The notes under the pieces were generated by a model. That model was not told where the DNA came from. It ran no database searches and saw nothing but the letters and a program-made list of their open reading frames with translations. 64,000 nt of DNA from Candidatus Woesearchaeota archaeon (lineage in GTDB: Archaea; Nanoarchaeota; Nanoarchaeia; Woesearchaeales; JAGVZT01), in assembly GCA_017608295.1 (NCBI GenBank), contig JAFCGF010000001.1, positions 124,001-188,000 of the forward strand. Reading direction: 5' to 3'. This document shows, piece after piece, positions 51,730 through 60,382 of the stretch. Numbering within the stretch: position 1 is the stretch's first letter; every line of letters begins with the position of its first letter. Made by a program: the position numbers and the translations under genes.

Positions 51730-51872
51730 TTCAATGCCCGAAGGGCAGAGTCGTTCATTCTTATTCACTCGTAGCCCCAGCCTCAACGCTATTCTTGCGA
51801 ATTCTATGTCACGGACGGGCGAGGAACTGAAAGTTACTGGCTCCCGGCCGGGGCATAAGTAGTTTTTCTTTG
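51730..51872. other. Convergent intergenic region with GC-rich hairpins
   Basis: This 143-nt stretch lies between convergent 3' ends. GCCC-GAA-GGGC forms a small hairpin near 51737-51747 and CCCGGCCGGG near 51844-51853 is a perfect palindrome. They may mark transcript ends or belong to a small RNA; nothing further can be seen. Confidence 0.4.
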
Positions 51873-52988
51873 TTAGTTGCTCTCTGCAAGCTTCTTGAGA
51901 ATCCCGATGCCCTTCTTGACTTGCTCGTCAGGCGCGGCAAAGGAGATGCGGAAGTGCGTGTCTTTTTCTGAGAATACTCCTCCTGGGATGATGAGCAGAT
52001 TGTTCTTTATCGCCTCCGCGACAAACTCAGAGCCCGTGCCCCACGGTACCTTGGGAAACATATAGAACGCACCCTCTGGCTTTGCAATTTCGAATTGCTC
52101 GCTCAGCTCGTCGTAGAGCATATCCCGCCTCGCGTTGTACCTATCAATATGGTGCGAGATGTCGAGATTGATGTGCTTGGCCATGGTCTTCTGGGCAAAG
52201 GATGAGGCGCACACGAAGCTGTACTGCTGGAGCTTCTTCATCTCATTCATTACCTCTTGCGGTCCTGTGGCATAGCCAATGCGCCATCCTGTGATGCTCG
52301 CTGTTTTCGAGAATCCATTCAGTGTAAGGACATTATCATAGAGGCTTCCCGGGCTCTCATGCTCCCCATCATAGATGAATGGCTCGTAGATTTCGTCAGA
52401 GATAATCATAATCTCATTGCGCTCTGCTATCTCAGTAATCTTCTTGATGACTCTTTTAGGATACACCTGCCCTGTCGGATTGGTCGGCGAGTTGATGATG
52501 ATGGCCTTTGTCTTTTCTGTTATCGCCTTCTTGATGTCAGCTGCCTTCGGATGAAAATCAGGATACGTGTCCACGAACACCGGTTTCCCTCCCTGGATGC
52601 TGACCATGTGCTTGTATGCGACAAAGTAGGGGTCTGGGATGATAACCTCGTCGCCGGGGTCAATGAGTACACAGCATGCGAGGTAGAATCCTCCCATGAC
52701 GCCAGAGGTGATGAGCACTCTTTCGGAATCTGTGATGATGTTGTTCTTCTCCTTGAAACGAGTCACGACAGCGTCCCGCAGCTCCTTTATGCCCTGTGTT
52801 TGCGTGTACTTATTGAAGCCCTGCTCTATCCAGTGGATGGCCTCTTTCTTCACTTCATCAGGTGTGTCAAAGTCAGGCTGCCCTATGCTGAGATTGCAGG
52901 GATCTTTAAGATTCGCTGCGAGGTCGAAGATTTTTCTGATACCTGAGCTTTCCATACGCCCCATGCGCTTCGCAATCATGGATTTCAT
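51873..52988 (-). CDS. Class I aminotransferase, aspartate-aminotransferase-like
   Basis: This PLP-dependent class I/II aminotransferase of 371 residues has LSIGQPDFDTPDEVKKEA, NKYTQTQGIKELRDAV, SPTNPTGQVYPKRV, the Asp/Tyr pair ISDEIYEPFIYDG and the PLP lysine in LNGFSKTASITGWRIGY, followed by the GAFYMFPKV segment. Amino acid specificity is not settled. The frame is open from 53051; ATG at 52988 is preferred because TTTTTAAAG (minus, near 53012-53020) lies about 26 nt upstream. It is divergent from the Cas4-like gene. Confidence 0.88.
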   Translation of the reverse strand: MKSMIAKRMGRMESSGIRKIFDLAANLKDPCNLSIGQPDFDTPDEVKKEAIHWIEQGFNKYTQTQGIKELRDAVVTRFKEKNNIITDSERVLITSGVMGGFYLACCVLIDPGDEVIIPDPYFVAYKHMVSIQGGKPVFVDTYPDFHPKAADIKKAITEKTKAIIINSPTNPTGQVYPKRVIKKITEIAERNEIMIISDEIYEPFIYDGEHESPGSLYDNVLTLNGFSKTASITGWRIGYATGPQEVMNEMKKLQQYSFVCASSFAQKTMAKHINLDISHHIDRYNARRDMLYDELSEQFEIAKPEGAFYMFPKVPWGTGSEFVAEAIKNNLLIIPGGVFSEKDTHFRISFAAPDEQVKKGIGILKKLAESN

Positions 52989-53067
52989 GTTGAGCAAATC
53001 AGTCCGGGGCTTTAAAAACCCTTCGCAGGTGAAAGCTTTATTAGGGAGCAAGATTCTTTGAAAACCA

Positions 53068-53601
53068 ATGGCTGAGAACCCTGCTCACCTCAGTGTGAGC
53101 TCATTCAACACCTATATGTTCTGCCCGCGCAAGCTCTATCTTGAGGAAAAACTCGGCCTGAAGAGAGAGACCCCAAAATCGTGGCAGCCCGATGTGAAAG
53201 AGAGGAAATGGCTCGCCTCAGACAGGCTGAGGCTGAGGGGGGCGGTTGATTGTGTCGACGATTCAGGAGAGATGGTCATCGCCATCCATGAGAAGAAGGG
53301 AAAGGCCCCAAAGGAAGGCGTGTGGCCCGGGCACCGCGTCCAGATGGGAGCGTATCTGCTCCTCCTGGAGGAGATGCATGCAGAGCGCCCTGTCCAAGGA
53401 ATTGTCCGCTATTCCAGAGAGGATGAGCGCAATGTGGTGATGAATCCCTACCTGCGCTATGAAGTGCTTGAAGTCCGAGACAAGATACTCCACATGCTTG
53501 CCCATGATTCGATTCCAAAATATGCTAAAGAAGAGAAGTGCACGAGCTGCTCAATGAAGGAGCAGTGCTATGATGAGCAGTCTCTTCGCGAGATAAGGTG
53601 A
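53068..53601 (+). CDS. Cas4-like PD-(D/E)xK nuclease, no CRISPR nearby
   Basis: This 177-residue protein belongs to the Cas4/RecB-like group. It has VSSFNTYMFCPRKLYLEE with the first cluster cysteine, RGAVDCVDDSGEMVIAIHEKKGKAP (Asp, then E-x-K catalytic residues), the QxxxY-like QMGAYLLLLEE, and CTSCSMKEQC, which completes a 4Fe-4S site. No cas genes or CRISPR repeats are in the window, so it may act in DNA repair or recombination like other solo Cas4 proteins. The next gene overlaps its stop (GTGA). Confidence 0.8.
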   Translation: MAENPAHLSVSSFNTYMFCPRKLYLEEKLGLKRETPKSWQPDVKERKWLASDRLRLRGAVDCVDDSGEMVIAIHEKKGKAPKEGVWPGHRVQMGAYLLLLEEMHAERPVQGIVRYSREDERNVVMNPYLRYEVLEVRDKILHMLAHDSIPKYAKEEKCTSCSMKEQCYDEQSLREIR

Positions 53602-54152
53602 GAGATGTGCTGGCAAAAGACGACGTGATGCGCTATCAGGAGCAGGTGTTCGAGTTGCTCCAGAGAGCCGGCATTATACTCACTGGTGCAGAGAAGGAGA
53701 ATATTGAAATTGCTGATTTTTGGCTTGGGAACTTTGAGTCAACTGGCCTTGGTGTTGTGGTCTATGTGAACACCGAGCGCTGCTGCGCAAAGGAGCTGGT
53801 CCTGCTTCCTCGCCAGACCTGCCCTGAGCATAGGCATCCTTCTGTTGATGGAAAGCCCGGTAAGGAAGAGACCTTCAGGTGCCGCTGGGGCACAGTCTAC
53901 CTCTATGTGCCTGGGGGCGAGAAGGAAAGCATCAAAGCTCATCTCCCCAAAGGAAAGGAGCACACATATACTGTGTGGAAAGAGATAGGGCTCAATCCCG
54001 GGGAGCAGTACACGCTTCAGCCCGATACACTGCACTGGTTTCAGGCAGGTCCTCTCGGGACAGTGGTGTCGGAGTTCTCAACTCAGAGCACAGACGAGAA
54101 CGACATCTTCACAGACCCTGACATACAGAGGATTCCCCAGGTGATGGAGTAA
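53598..54152 (+). CDS. Cupin-type sugar isomerase, D-lyxose-isomerase-like
   Basis: D-lyxose isomerases are cupins that convert D-lyxose to D-xylulose with Mn2+. The 184-residue protein has the family core: CPEHRHPS and GKEETFRCRWGTVYLYVPG (His, Glu and Lys positions), followed by PDTLHWFQAGP. GTG at 53598 overlaps the stop of the Cas4-like gene (GTGA); GTG at 53607 with GGTGA 5 nt upstream is a good alternative. The coupling to a nuclease gene has no obvious functional sense. Confidence 0.75.
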   Translation: MRDVLAKDDVMRYQEQVFELLQRAGIILTGAEKENIEIADFWLGNFESTGLGVVVYVNTERCCAKELVLLPRQTCPEHRHPSVDGKPGKEETFRCRWGTVYLYVPGGEKESIKAHLPKGKEHTYTVWKEIGLNPGEQYTLQPDTLHWFQAGPLGTVVSEFSTQSTDENDIFTDPDIQRIPQVME

Positions 54153-54163
54153 TTCTGAAGTGC

Positions 54164-55768
54164 TTATTTTGCTGCCTGCTGTGACGCGCCGTTCCCGTTC
54201 CCTTTTAGATGGGTGCCTGTCTTTACCTTTCTCGCCAGTTCGCAGTCACCCTCGAGTGAGTCTATCACTTTTGTGGTAAGCTCATCAAGAGTGTCAGGCG
54301 CATAACCCTTCTTTGCGAGGACTGATTTGATGACACCGTGCTTGCTCCCTTCAGGGTCTTCGATGATTTCTCTGGTCAGCTCCAATTCCTTCGCACCAAT
54401 CATACCCAGATCAAACTGGTACTGGTTGAGAATAGGGTCGAGGACGTGAGTGAGTCCGCGGGCACCGAGATTCTCTATTTCCGCTTTTTCTCCCACACTA
54501 TCTATTGCACCTTCGGTGATGGAGAGTGCCATTCCCTGTAATCCCCACACATACCTGTACTGGTCGAAGAAGGAATTCTTCGGCTCAATGAGAATCTTGG
54601 CAAGTTGCTCTGCGTTGAATGACCTTAGAGGGATGACTGCGCCGATTCGTCCTAGGAATTGCCTTGGAAAGCCAGCACCCCAGTTGGCGAGGTCCTCACG
54701 CTCGACTTTGAGTATCAGGTCGCAGGGATTCTCCTCGAGGAGGTCAGTCTCCTTCGCCTTTGTATTTAGATCGAAGCCGACAGGTTTCTTCTCGCCAATC
54801 TTCATCCTCTTCTTGATGAGGCCTTCAACCCCTTCACATGCGCCTGAGAAGACAAACAGCATGTTTGAGGTGTCGTAGTCATCAATCTGCTCACCGAAAG
54901 GGGTCTGCTTCTTGACCCTGACCTTGCCTGACTGCATATAGCCAAGCAGGGCTTCGAGGACAGGAGCTCCTCCGACGTCCTTTCCATGTGTCTTTTCAGC
55001 GACGAGTTTATCTACCTCGTCAAAGTGGATGATAGAATATTTATAGAGCTCAGGGTCGCCCATCATTGCAGCCTTTTCTTTTGTCTCTTCCAAGACATCA
55101 GTGATTTTTCCGCCGACATATCCCTCAAGAGTGATTCTGGTGGCGTTAACTGAGACAAAAGGCACGCCAAGAACCTTGGCAAGCTCTCTCAAGGAGTGAG
55201 TCTTCCCCACTCCAGTACCGCCAACAACGAAGAGGCCCTTTCGCGCCACTTCAATTCCCTCTTCATCATCTTCAGGATACTTGATAGTGGGAACCCACTT
55301 AGAGATTGATTCCTTGGCACGTTTTGAAGGATTTCCCTCTGGAATCTGCCGTAGGTGGTTGCTCGTGGCAACTGCAACCTGCCGAAGCGCCTTGTCCTGG
55401 TAGAGAACAAAGTCTTTCAGTGCGAAGTAGATGTCGTCAGGCTCAAGGTCAGGCAGTGAGAATGAACCGCCAGTCGCATATGCTACCTTGAGTGCCTCTG
55501 CGACTAGACCAAGGGTGTCTTCTAGAGTGTTAGAAAATTCTTCACCGTATTGCACAGGCATAACTGAGGGGGGAACAGGTACTCGCTTTACTATGGGTTC
55601 TGACCCATCTCCAAAGGGCTCATAGACCACCAGGAGACTGTCCTCGAGGTATTCCCTGAGTTCTCCTTCAGAATAATCTCCCAGGCCGCTCCTCTGTCCC
55701 TCATAAGGGATTTCAGGGACACCAGTGTCATCAAATTCGTCGAAGTCATCCATTCCGTCGTCAGCCAT
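54164..55768 (-). CDS. ClpX-like AAA+ unfoldase without zinc finger
   Basis: This 534-residue AAA+ ATPase resembles ClpX: VVGGTGVGKTHSLRELAKVL (Walker A 183-190), VNATRITLEGYVGG, IIHFDEVDK (Walker B 246-253), and the C-terminal AGFPRQFLGRIGAVIPLRSF, ILIEPKNSFFDQY and GARGLTHVLDPIL, all in ClpX order. The ClpX zinc finger is replaced by an acidic N-terminus. At the place of the ClpP-binding IGF loop is KKPVGFDLNT. No ClpP gene is seen nearby. ClpX is uncommon in archaea, so acquisition from bacteria is likely. The role may be ClpP-independent unfolding or partnership with another protease. Confidence 0.85.
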   Translation of the reverse strand: MADDGMDDFDEFDDTGVPEIPYEGQRSGLGDYSEGELREYLEDSLLVVYEPFGDGSEPIVKRVPVPPSVMPVQYGEEFSNTLEDTLGLVAEALKVAYATGGSFSLPDLEPDDIYFALKDFVLYQDKALRQVAVATSNHLRQIPEGNPSKRAKESISKWVPTIKYPEDDEEGIEVARKGLFVVGGTGVGKTHSLRELAKVLGVPFVSVNATRITLEGYVGGKITDVLEETKEKAAMMGDPELYKYSIIHFDEVDKLVAEKTHGKDVGGAPVLEALLGYMQSGKVRVKKQTPFGEQIDDYDTSNMLFVFSGACEGVEGLIKKRMKIGEKKPVGFDLNTKAKETDLLEENPCDLILKVEREDLANWGAGFPRQFLGRIGAVIPLRSFNAEQLAKILIEPKNSFFDQYRYVWGLQGMALSITEGAIDSVGEKAEIENLGARGLTHVLDPILNQYQFDLGMIGAKELELTREIIEDPEGSKHGVIKSVLAKKGYAPDTLDELTTKVIDSLEGDCELARKVKTGTHLKGNGNGASQQAAK

Positions 55769-55932
55769 GTCATATCACCGATTATTTGATTTTTTGTTAC
55801 TAGGTATATTTTAAATATTCTTTAACTTCATAAATGTTTCTACTTTAGAGTAATTAATTTTAGTAATAATATTCCAATTCAGAGGTTTTTTCCACAAAAG
55901 CCTATATAAAATGGATGTGCTCTCCCTGCACC

Positions 55933-56604
55933 ATGTTCATTGACGTTGTCATGCCGTCTGGAAATGAGAAGGAGTTTGTCGAGATGGCGCAAAGGCTTGG
56001 TATCTCAGGCTTGATATTCCTTTATCCGAAGAAGCAGAAGCTTCAGATTGTGAATGATGGTTTCCCTGTGTATCAAGGCATCACTGCCTCTGGCAAGGGA
56101 TGCATGAAGCTAAAGCGGGACGCTCTGGTGTACGCTGCTGCGCTCGAGCCTGAGAAGGCGCAGGCTTTCCTTGAACAGGGACGCGCCGACGCTGTGTTCT
56201 TGCTCGAGGCGGAGAAGAAGCGCGATGGGATGCACTACCGTAGGTCAGGCCTGAACCAGGTTTTGTGCATTCATGCAAGAGAGAAGGAAGTGCACATCGG
56301 GCTTGCTCTCGCACCGATACTCCGCACCAAGGGCTGGAAGAGGGCAAGGCTGTTGGGTAGGATGATGCAGAATCTCAGGTTCTGCCGGAAGTTCAGGACT
56401 CCAATCGCAGTTGCGTCTCTCGCTGAAAGCCCCTGGGAACTCTTCTCCCCAGGCGATATCCGCTCACTGCTCCTCACTCTTGGAGCATCAGGAAAGCAGG
56501 CAAATGCAGCCCTTGAGGTCACAGCAGAACGGATGGCAAGAATCGCGGATGCAGAAAAGGGAATCATTAGGACAAAGCAGATAGTGTCTGTTCCAGTGGA
56601 TTAG
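55933..56604 (+). CDS. rnp3: RNase P protein subunit Rpp30 (Rnp3)
   Basis: Rpp30 is a TIM-barrel-like subunit of archaeal RNase P, which processes tRNA 5' ends. The 223-residue protein has the barrel features MFIDVVMPSGNEKEFVEMA, GLIFLYPK and the conserved RSGLNQVLCIHAREKEVHIGLALAPIL. The frame is open from 55915, but CTATATAAAA (55902-55911) places transcription start near 55930, so the ATG at 55933 is chosen and the mRNA is leaderless. It overlaps the 3' end of the ThiI-like gene. Confidence 0.88.
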   Translation: MFIDVVMPSGNEKEFVEMAQRLGISGLIFLYPKKQKLQIVNDGFPVYQGITASGKGCMKLKRDALVYAAALEPEKAQAFLEQGRADAVFLLEAEKKRDGMHYRRSGLNQVLCIHAREKEVHIGLALAPILRTKGWKRARLLGRMMQNLRFCRKFRTPIAVASLAESPWELFSPGDIRSLLLTLGASGKQANAALEVTAERMARIADAEKGIIRTKQIVSVPVD

Positions 56605-57458
56605 CCCTGCCTTATTCTGTCAGCCAGCTCTCTAATCTCTTCATTTGAGAATCCAGTAAGGGGAGCGAGGATAAAGAGGTCTTCTTGAAGCTCTGGATAA
56701 TCCGAGGCAGATGCTCCTGTCGCGATTCCCTTTGCATGAAGTGTCTCGAGGAGTTTAGACAGCTCCTCGGGCGAGGTGAGAGTATGCGTCTTAATGTTGG
56801 AGCCGTAGGCATGGCGTTTCAAGCATTCTGCCAGCACCTCCTCATTCCCTGCCAAAGCAATCTCACATCCGCGCTTGAGGCAGAGCCACGCTGTCACGAG
56901 GTCGCGTTCCTGTCCGCTTCCAGTGAGGCAGATAACCTTTCCCTCGACGCCAACTGGTAAGCCGCCTGCACCAGGAATCTTTTCTGTGAAGAGCACAGCA
57001 GTATCTCCCTCCCATATCTCGACACGTAAGGTAAGCCCCGGCTTTGAGAGGTTGACGGGCCAGTTAGTCTGTTCCTGCACGAGCGCGCCGAGATGCCGCT
57101 CCAGCTCGACGCTTGTCATCGGGAACTTCTTACTCAGGCGCTGGACTGTGACGCGGAAGCTCTCTGCCTTTCCAAGAGACTTGACATAGCGGAGCACAGC
57201 GTTCTCGAGTATATCTGTACCCACAATCTCCACAAGGCTCAGCGAGCTGATTCCGAAGACGCGCTGCAGGATAGGGACTGCGGCCTCCATGCCTTCCTGG
57301 AACATGAGCACAATCCTGTGGCGCTTCTGTTCAATCTTTGCCTTCAGCCCTTCGGCACTGAGCGCAGCAGAGATATTTTTAATCAGCCGTCGGACAAAGA
57401 AAGCACGATTCTTGCCCTTGAGGCTTAGCTCTCCAAAACGGATAATCAACGCATTCAT
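56601..57458 (-). CDS. ThiI-like protein with degenerate PP-loop
   Basis: ThiI makes 4-thiouridine in tRNA. The 285-residue protein has the ThiI N-terminal ferredoxin-like/THUMP region (IIRFGELSLKGKNRAFFVRRLIKNI, RHRIVLMF, LRVEIWEGDTAVLFTEKIPGAGG). The following segment CLTGSGQERDLVTAWLCLKRGCEIAL stands where ThiI has the SGGxDSP PP-loop. SGG is replaced and Asp is shifted, so adenylation is doubtful. The length is well below the 380-480 of full ThiI. It could bind tRNA only, or use a separate partner. ATG at 57458 is preferred, with AGGTTGAT upstream. Confidence 0.72.
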   Translation of the reverse strand: MNALIIRFGELSLKGKNRAFFVRRLIKNISAALSAEGLKAKIEQKRHRIVLMFQEGMEAAVPILQRVFGISSLSLVEIVGTDILENAVLRYVKSLGKAESFRVTVQRLSKKFPMTSVELERHLGALVQEQTNWPVNLSKPGLTLRVEIWEGDTAVLFTEKIPGAGGLPVGVEGKVICLTGSGQERDLVTAWLCLKRGCEIALAGNEEVLAECLKRHAYGSNIKTHTLTSPEELSKLLETLHAKGIATGASASDYPELQEDLFILAPLTGFSNEEIRELADRIRQG

Positions 57459-57601
57459 TTTATAAATCAACCTGCAGTGGAAGTCAAGGTTCATTTATAT
57501 ACAAAGCATTTATAAATGTTTTTAAATTCCCCGTCCTAAGGAATTCCTTTATTTGGGTGAGTGCAGGATATATAAAGGAATTGAATGGAGGCAACAGGAC
57601 C

Positions 57602-58219
57602 ATGACTGATAAGAAAAAAGTCACGAGTGCAGGGAAGAAGACCACAGGTGCAGGGAAAAAGAGCAGGGCTGATGAGCAAAAGGGCGTTGAAATCAGAGTA
57701 GTGAACATTGTCGTGAGCACCTCTCTTGAGGAGGACATTCCCCTGGAGAAGATGGCCGCGACTCTCCCCAATACAGAGTACAACCCCGAGCAGTTCCCAG
57801 GGCTTGTGATTCGCATCAAGGACCCGAAGACTTCTGCGCTGATTTTTAGCTCAGGAAAGGTTGTATGCACCGGTGCCAGGACCATGACGGATGTGCGTGA
57901 ATCCATCAACAAAATCATCAAGGCGCTGGAAAAACTTAATGTCAAGGTTAAGATTGAGCCTATAATCAAGATTCAGAACATCGTCGCGTCAGGGAGTGTG
58001 GGCATGGACCTCAACCTCAATACGCTCGCGATGAAGCTCAAAAATACCGAGTATGAGCCCGAACAGTTCCCCGGGCTGGTGTACAAGCTCATTGAGGCAA
58101 AGGCTACGTTCTTGCTCTTCAGCAATGGTAAGGTTGTATGTACCGGGACCAAGAGCGAAGATGAAGTACATAAGGCACTGGACATGCTAATTGCAAACCT
58201 CAAGAAGGTCATGAAGTGA
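57602..58219 (+). CDS. tbp: TATA-binding protein TBP
   Basis: TBP binds the archaeal TATA box and recruits TFB and RNA polymerase. The 205-residue protein has a Lys/Ser/Gly-rich N-terminal extension of about 40 residues (KKVTSAGKKTTGAGKKS), then two similar repeats, each with VNIVVS/QNIVAS, NTEYNPEQFPGLVIR/NTEYEPEQFPGLVYK and FSSGKVVCTGA/FSNGKVVCTGT. The extension is longer than in most archaea. A strong TATA box (GATATATAAAGG, 57567-57578) precedes its own ATG by about 25 nt, with GGAGG as ribosome site. ATG at 57602 is preferred over the open frame from 57557. Confidence 0.97.
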   Translation: MTDKKKVTSAGKKTTGAGKKSRADEQKGVEIRVVNIVVSTSLEEDIPLEKMAATLPNTEYNPEQFPGLVIRIKDPKTSALIFSSGKVVCTGARTMTDVRESINKIIKALEKLNVKVKIEPIIKIQNIVASGSVGMDLNLNTLAMKLKNTEYEPEQFPGLVYKLIEAKATFLLFSNGKVVCTGTKSEDEVHKALDMLIANLKKVMK

Positions 58220-58360
58220 CCACGTAGTCATCTTTAGTCTTGTATTCTTTTCTCTGCTCAGAGGTAGGAATCCCCGCACTTAGCCCCGCATACTCTTCGG
58301 AAGTGGCAACGCAACCCATAAATACTCATTGTCGTTTTTGCTGCGAAGGGGAAAAAGCCA

Positions 58361-60382
58361 ATGGATCCTGCTGATGTTGTTAATGGGATGTCTGAATTTC
58401 TTGAAGCCCATTACAAAAAAGAGCTTCTTAAGAGAGTTTCTAAGGGCACGCATGTCTTGGAAATAGATTTCCCCCTTCTGACTGAATTCGATCACACACT
58501 TGCGGATGAGCTGCTCAATAAACCAGATGAGGTAGTGAAGGCAGCGGAGATTGCGGTATCGCAGATGGAGCTTGCGAAGGCTGTGGAGCGCTTCAGGATT
58601 CGCTTCTCTGACTTACCTGAGGACGCGAGGACACCCATAAGAGAGATTAGGAGCAAGCATATCGGCAGGTTCCTGGTCATTAAGGGCATTGTGAGGCAGA
58701 AGAGCGACGTTCGCCCAGAGGTTATATCCGCGCGCTTTGAATGCCCTGCCTGTGGGAGTGTCACACACATCCTCCAGCTTGATACTCTTTTCAGGGAGCC
58801 GACTCGCTGCAGCTGTGGCAGGAAGAGCAGGTTCAAACTGTTGAGCAAGGAACTTGTGGACGTACAGTCTCTTGTCCTCGAAGAGGCTCCCGATGAGCTT
58901 GAGGGTGGGGAGCAGCCCAAGAGATTGTCTATCATTCTCAAGGAAGACCTTGTCGCTCCGCTGAGCGACAGGCGGACAAACCCAGGCAGCAAGATTGAGA
59001 TTTCAGGAGTCACAAAAGAGATTCCCATCACTGGAAAGAGCGGCGCCCCCCTGAGAAGGTATGACCTTATCTTCGAGGCGAACAATTTTACTCCTATGGA
59101 AGAGGATTATACTCAGATATCCATCACCGATGAGGAAGAGGCTCGTATTCATGACCTTTCGAAAGACCCAAAGGTCTACGAGCACCTCACAGACAGTATC
59201 GCCCCCTCAATCTACGGGCATACCCGCGTCAAAGAAGCTTTGGTGCTGCAACTCTTTGGCGGCGTGCACAAGAAGCGTGATGACGGCGTCACAAGCCGTG
59301 GAGACATACACGTCCTCCTTGTCGGAGACCCGGGCGCTGGAAAATCGCAATTGCTGAAGCGCATCCAGATTGTTGCGCCAAAAAGCAGGTATGTGAGTGG
59401 CAAGGGCGCCTCTGGTGTTGGGCTCACTGCCGCGGTTGTGAAGGACGAGGTTCTCAAGGGCTATACGCTTGAGGCAGGCGCACTTGTGCTCTGTAACAAC
59501 GGCCTTTGCTGTATAGATGAGTTCGACAAGATGAGTGAAGATGATCGTACTACGATTCACGAGGCGCTTGAGCAACAGACTGTCAGTATCGCAAAAGCCA
59601 ACATCCAGGCGACGCTTCTCGCGCGGACAACAGTACTTGCTGCTGCCAACCCCAAGTTTGGGAGATTCAATAGCTACAAGCTGTTGGCGCAGCAGATTGA
59701 GCTGAGTCCGACGCTCATCAATAGGTTTGACCTTATTTTCCCTATCAGAGACATCCCGGATCATGACAAGGACAAGAGGCTTGCACGATTCATCCTTAAC
59801 CTACACCAGAAGCAGAAGACCAAGGAGACTAAGCTTGACTCCGAGTTCTTCAAGAAATATGTATCCTATGCTAAGCAGATGGTTAACCCTGTACTAACTG
59901 ATGAGGCAGTGGAAGAGATTGAGCATTTCTATGTCAATTTGCGGAATAAGGATTTCCGCACGACAGAAACCGAAATTCAGTCAGTGCCAATCTCACCTCG
60001 GCAGCTTGAGGGAATTGTCCGCCTCGCAGAGGCCTCAGCGCGCATCCAGCTTCGAAAGAAGGTGACTAAAGCGGACGCACGCAGAGCCATTGAACTCCTG
60101 GAGCACTGCCTCCAGACAGTGGGCCAGGACCCCGAAACAGGTAAGATTGACATTGATGTGTTTTCAGGTGGTCGCCCGGCAAGCCAGAGGAATAAGCTAC
60201 GAGTAATCCAAGGGATTGTCTCTGAAATGGCATCTGGGTCAGAAAGCGTGAGCATTGAAGATGTCGTTGCAAGGGCGAAGGAGAAGAACCTGAGCGCTGA
60301 CGAGGTCGACGAAGCCATAGAAACCCTTAAGCGGCACGGTGAAATCTTTGAGCCAAGACGTGGACACATCCAGAAACTCTGA
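58361..60382 (+). CDS. mcm: MCM replicative helicase
   Basis: MCM is the hexameric 3'-5' helicase of the archaeal replisome. The 673-residue protein has an N-terminal domain with a zinc site (CPACGSVTH and CSCGRKS), then the AAA+ core with Walker A VGDPGAGKSQLLK, CIDEFDKM, the sensor and LINRFDLIF with its arginine finger, and a C-terminal winged helix (VSIEDVVARAKEKNLSADEVDEAI). No intein is present. The next gene starts in its last 44 nt. TATA-like CCATAAATAC (58317-58326) lies about 35 nt before the ATG, with GAAGGGG as ribosome site. Confidence 0.98.
   Translation: MDPADVVNGMSEFLEAHYKKELLKRVSKGTHVLEIDFPLLTEFDHTLADELLNKPDEVVKAAEIAVSQMELAKAVERFRIRFSDLPEDARTPIREIRSKHIGRFLVIKGIVRQKSDVRPEVISARFECPACGSVTHILQLDTLFREPTRCSCGRKSRFKLLSKELVDVQSLVLEEAPDELEGGEQPKRLSIILKEDLVAPLSDRRTNPGSKIEISGVTKEIPITGKSGAPLRRYDLIFEANNFTPMEEDYTQISITDEEEARIHDLSKDPKVYEHLTDSIAPSIYGHTRVKEALVLQLFGGVHKKRDDGVTSRGDIHVLLVGDPGAGKSQLLKRIQIVAPKSRYVSGKGASGVGLTAAVVKDEVLKGYTLEAGALVLCNNGLCCIDEFDKMSEDDRTTIHEALEQQTVSIAKANIQATLLARTTVLAAANPKFGRFNSYKLLAQQIELSPTLINRFDLIFPIRDIPDHDKDKRLARFILNLHQKQKTKETKLDSEFFKKYVSYAKQMVNPVLTDEAVEEIEHFYVNLRNKDFRTTETEIQSVPISPRQLEGIVRLAEASARIQLRKKVTKADARRAIELLEHCLQTVGQDPETGKIDIDVFSGGRPASQRNKLRVIQGIVSEMASGSESVSIEDVVARAKEKNLSADEVDEAIETLKRHGEIFEPRRGHIQKL

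Noticed and set aside
53068..53601. Start of a CRISPR-Cas locus
   Set aside because: Only the Cas4-like gene is present; the neighbours are an aminotransferase and a cupin isomerase.
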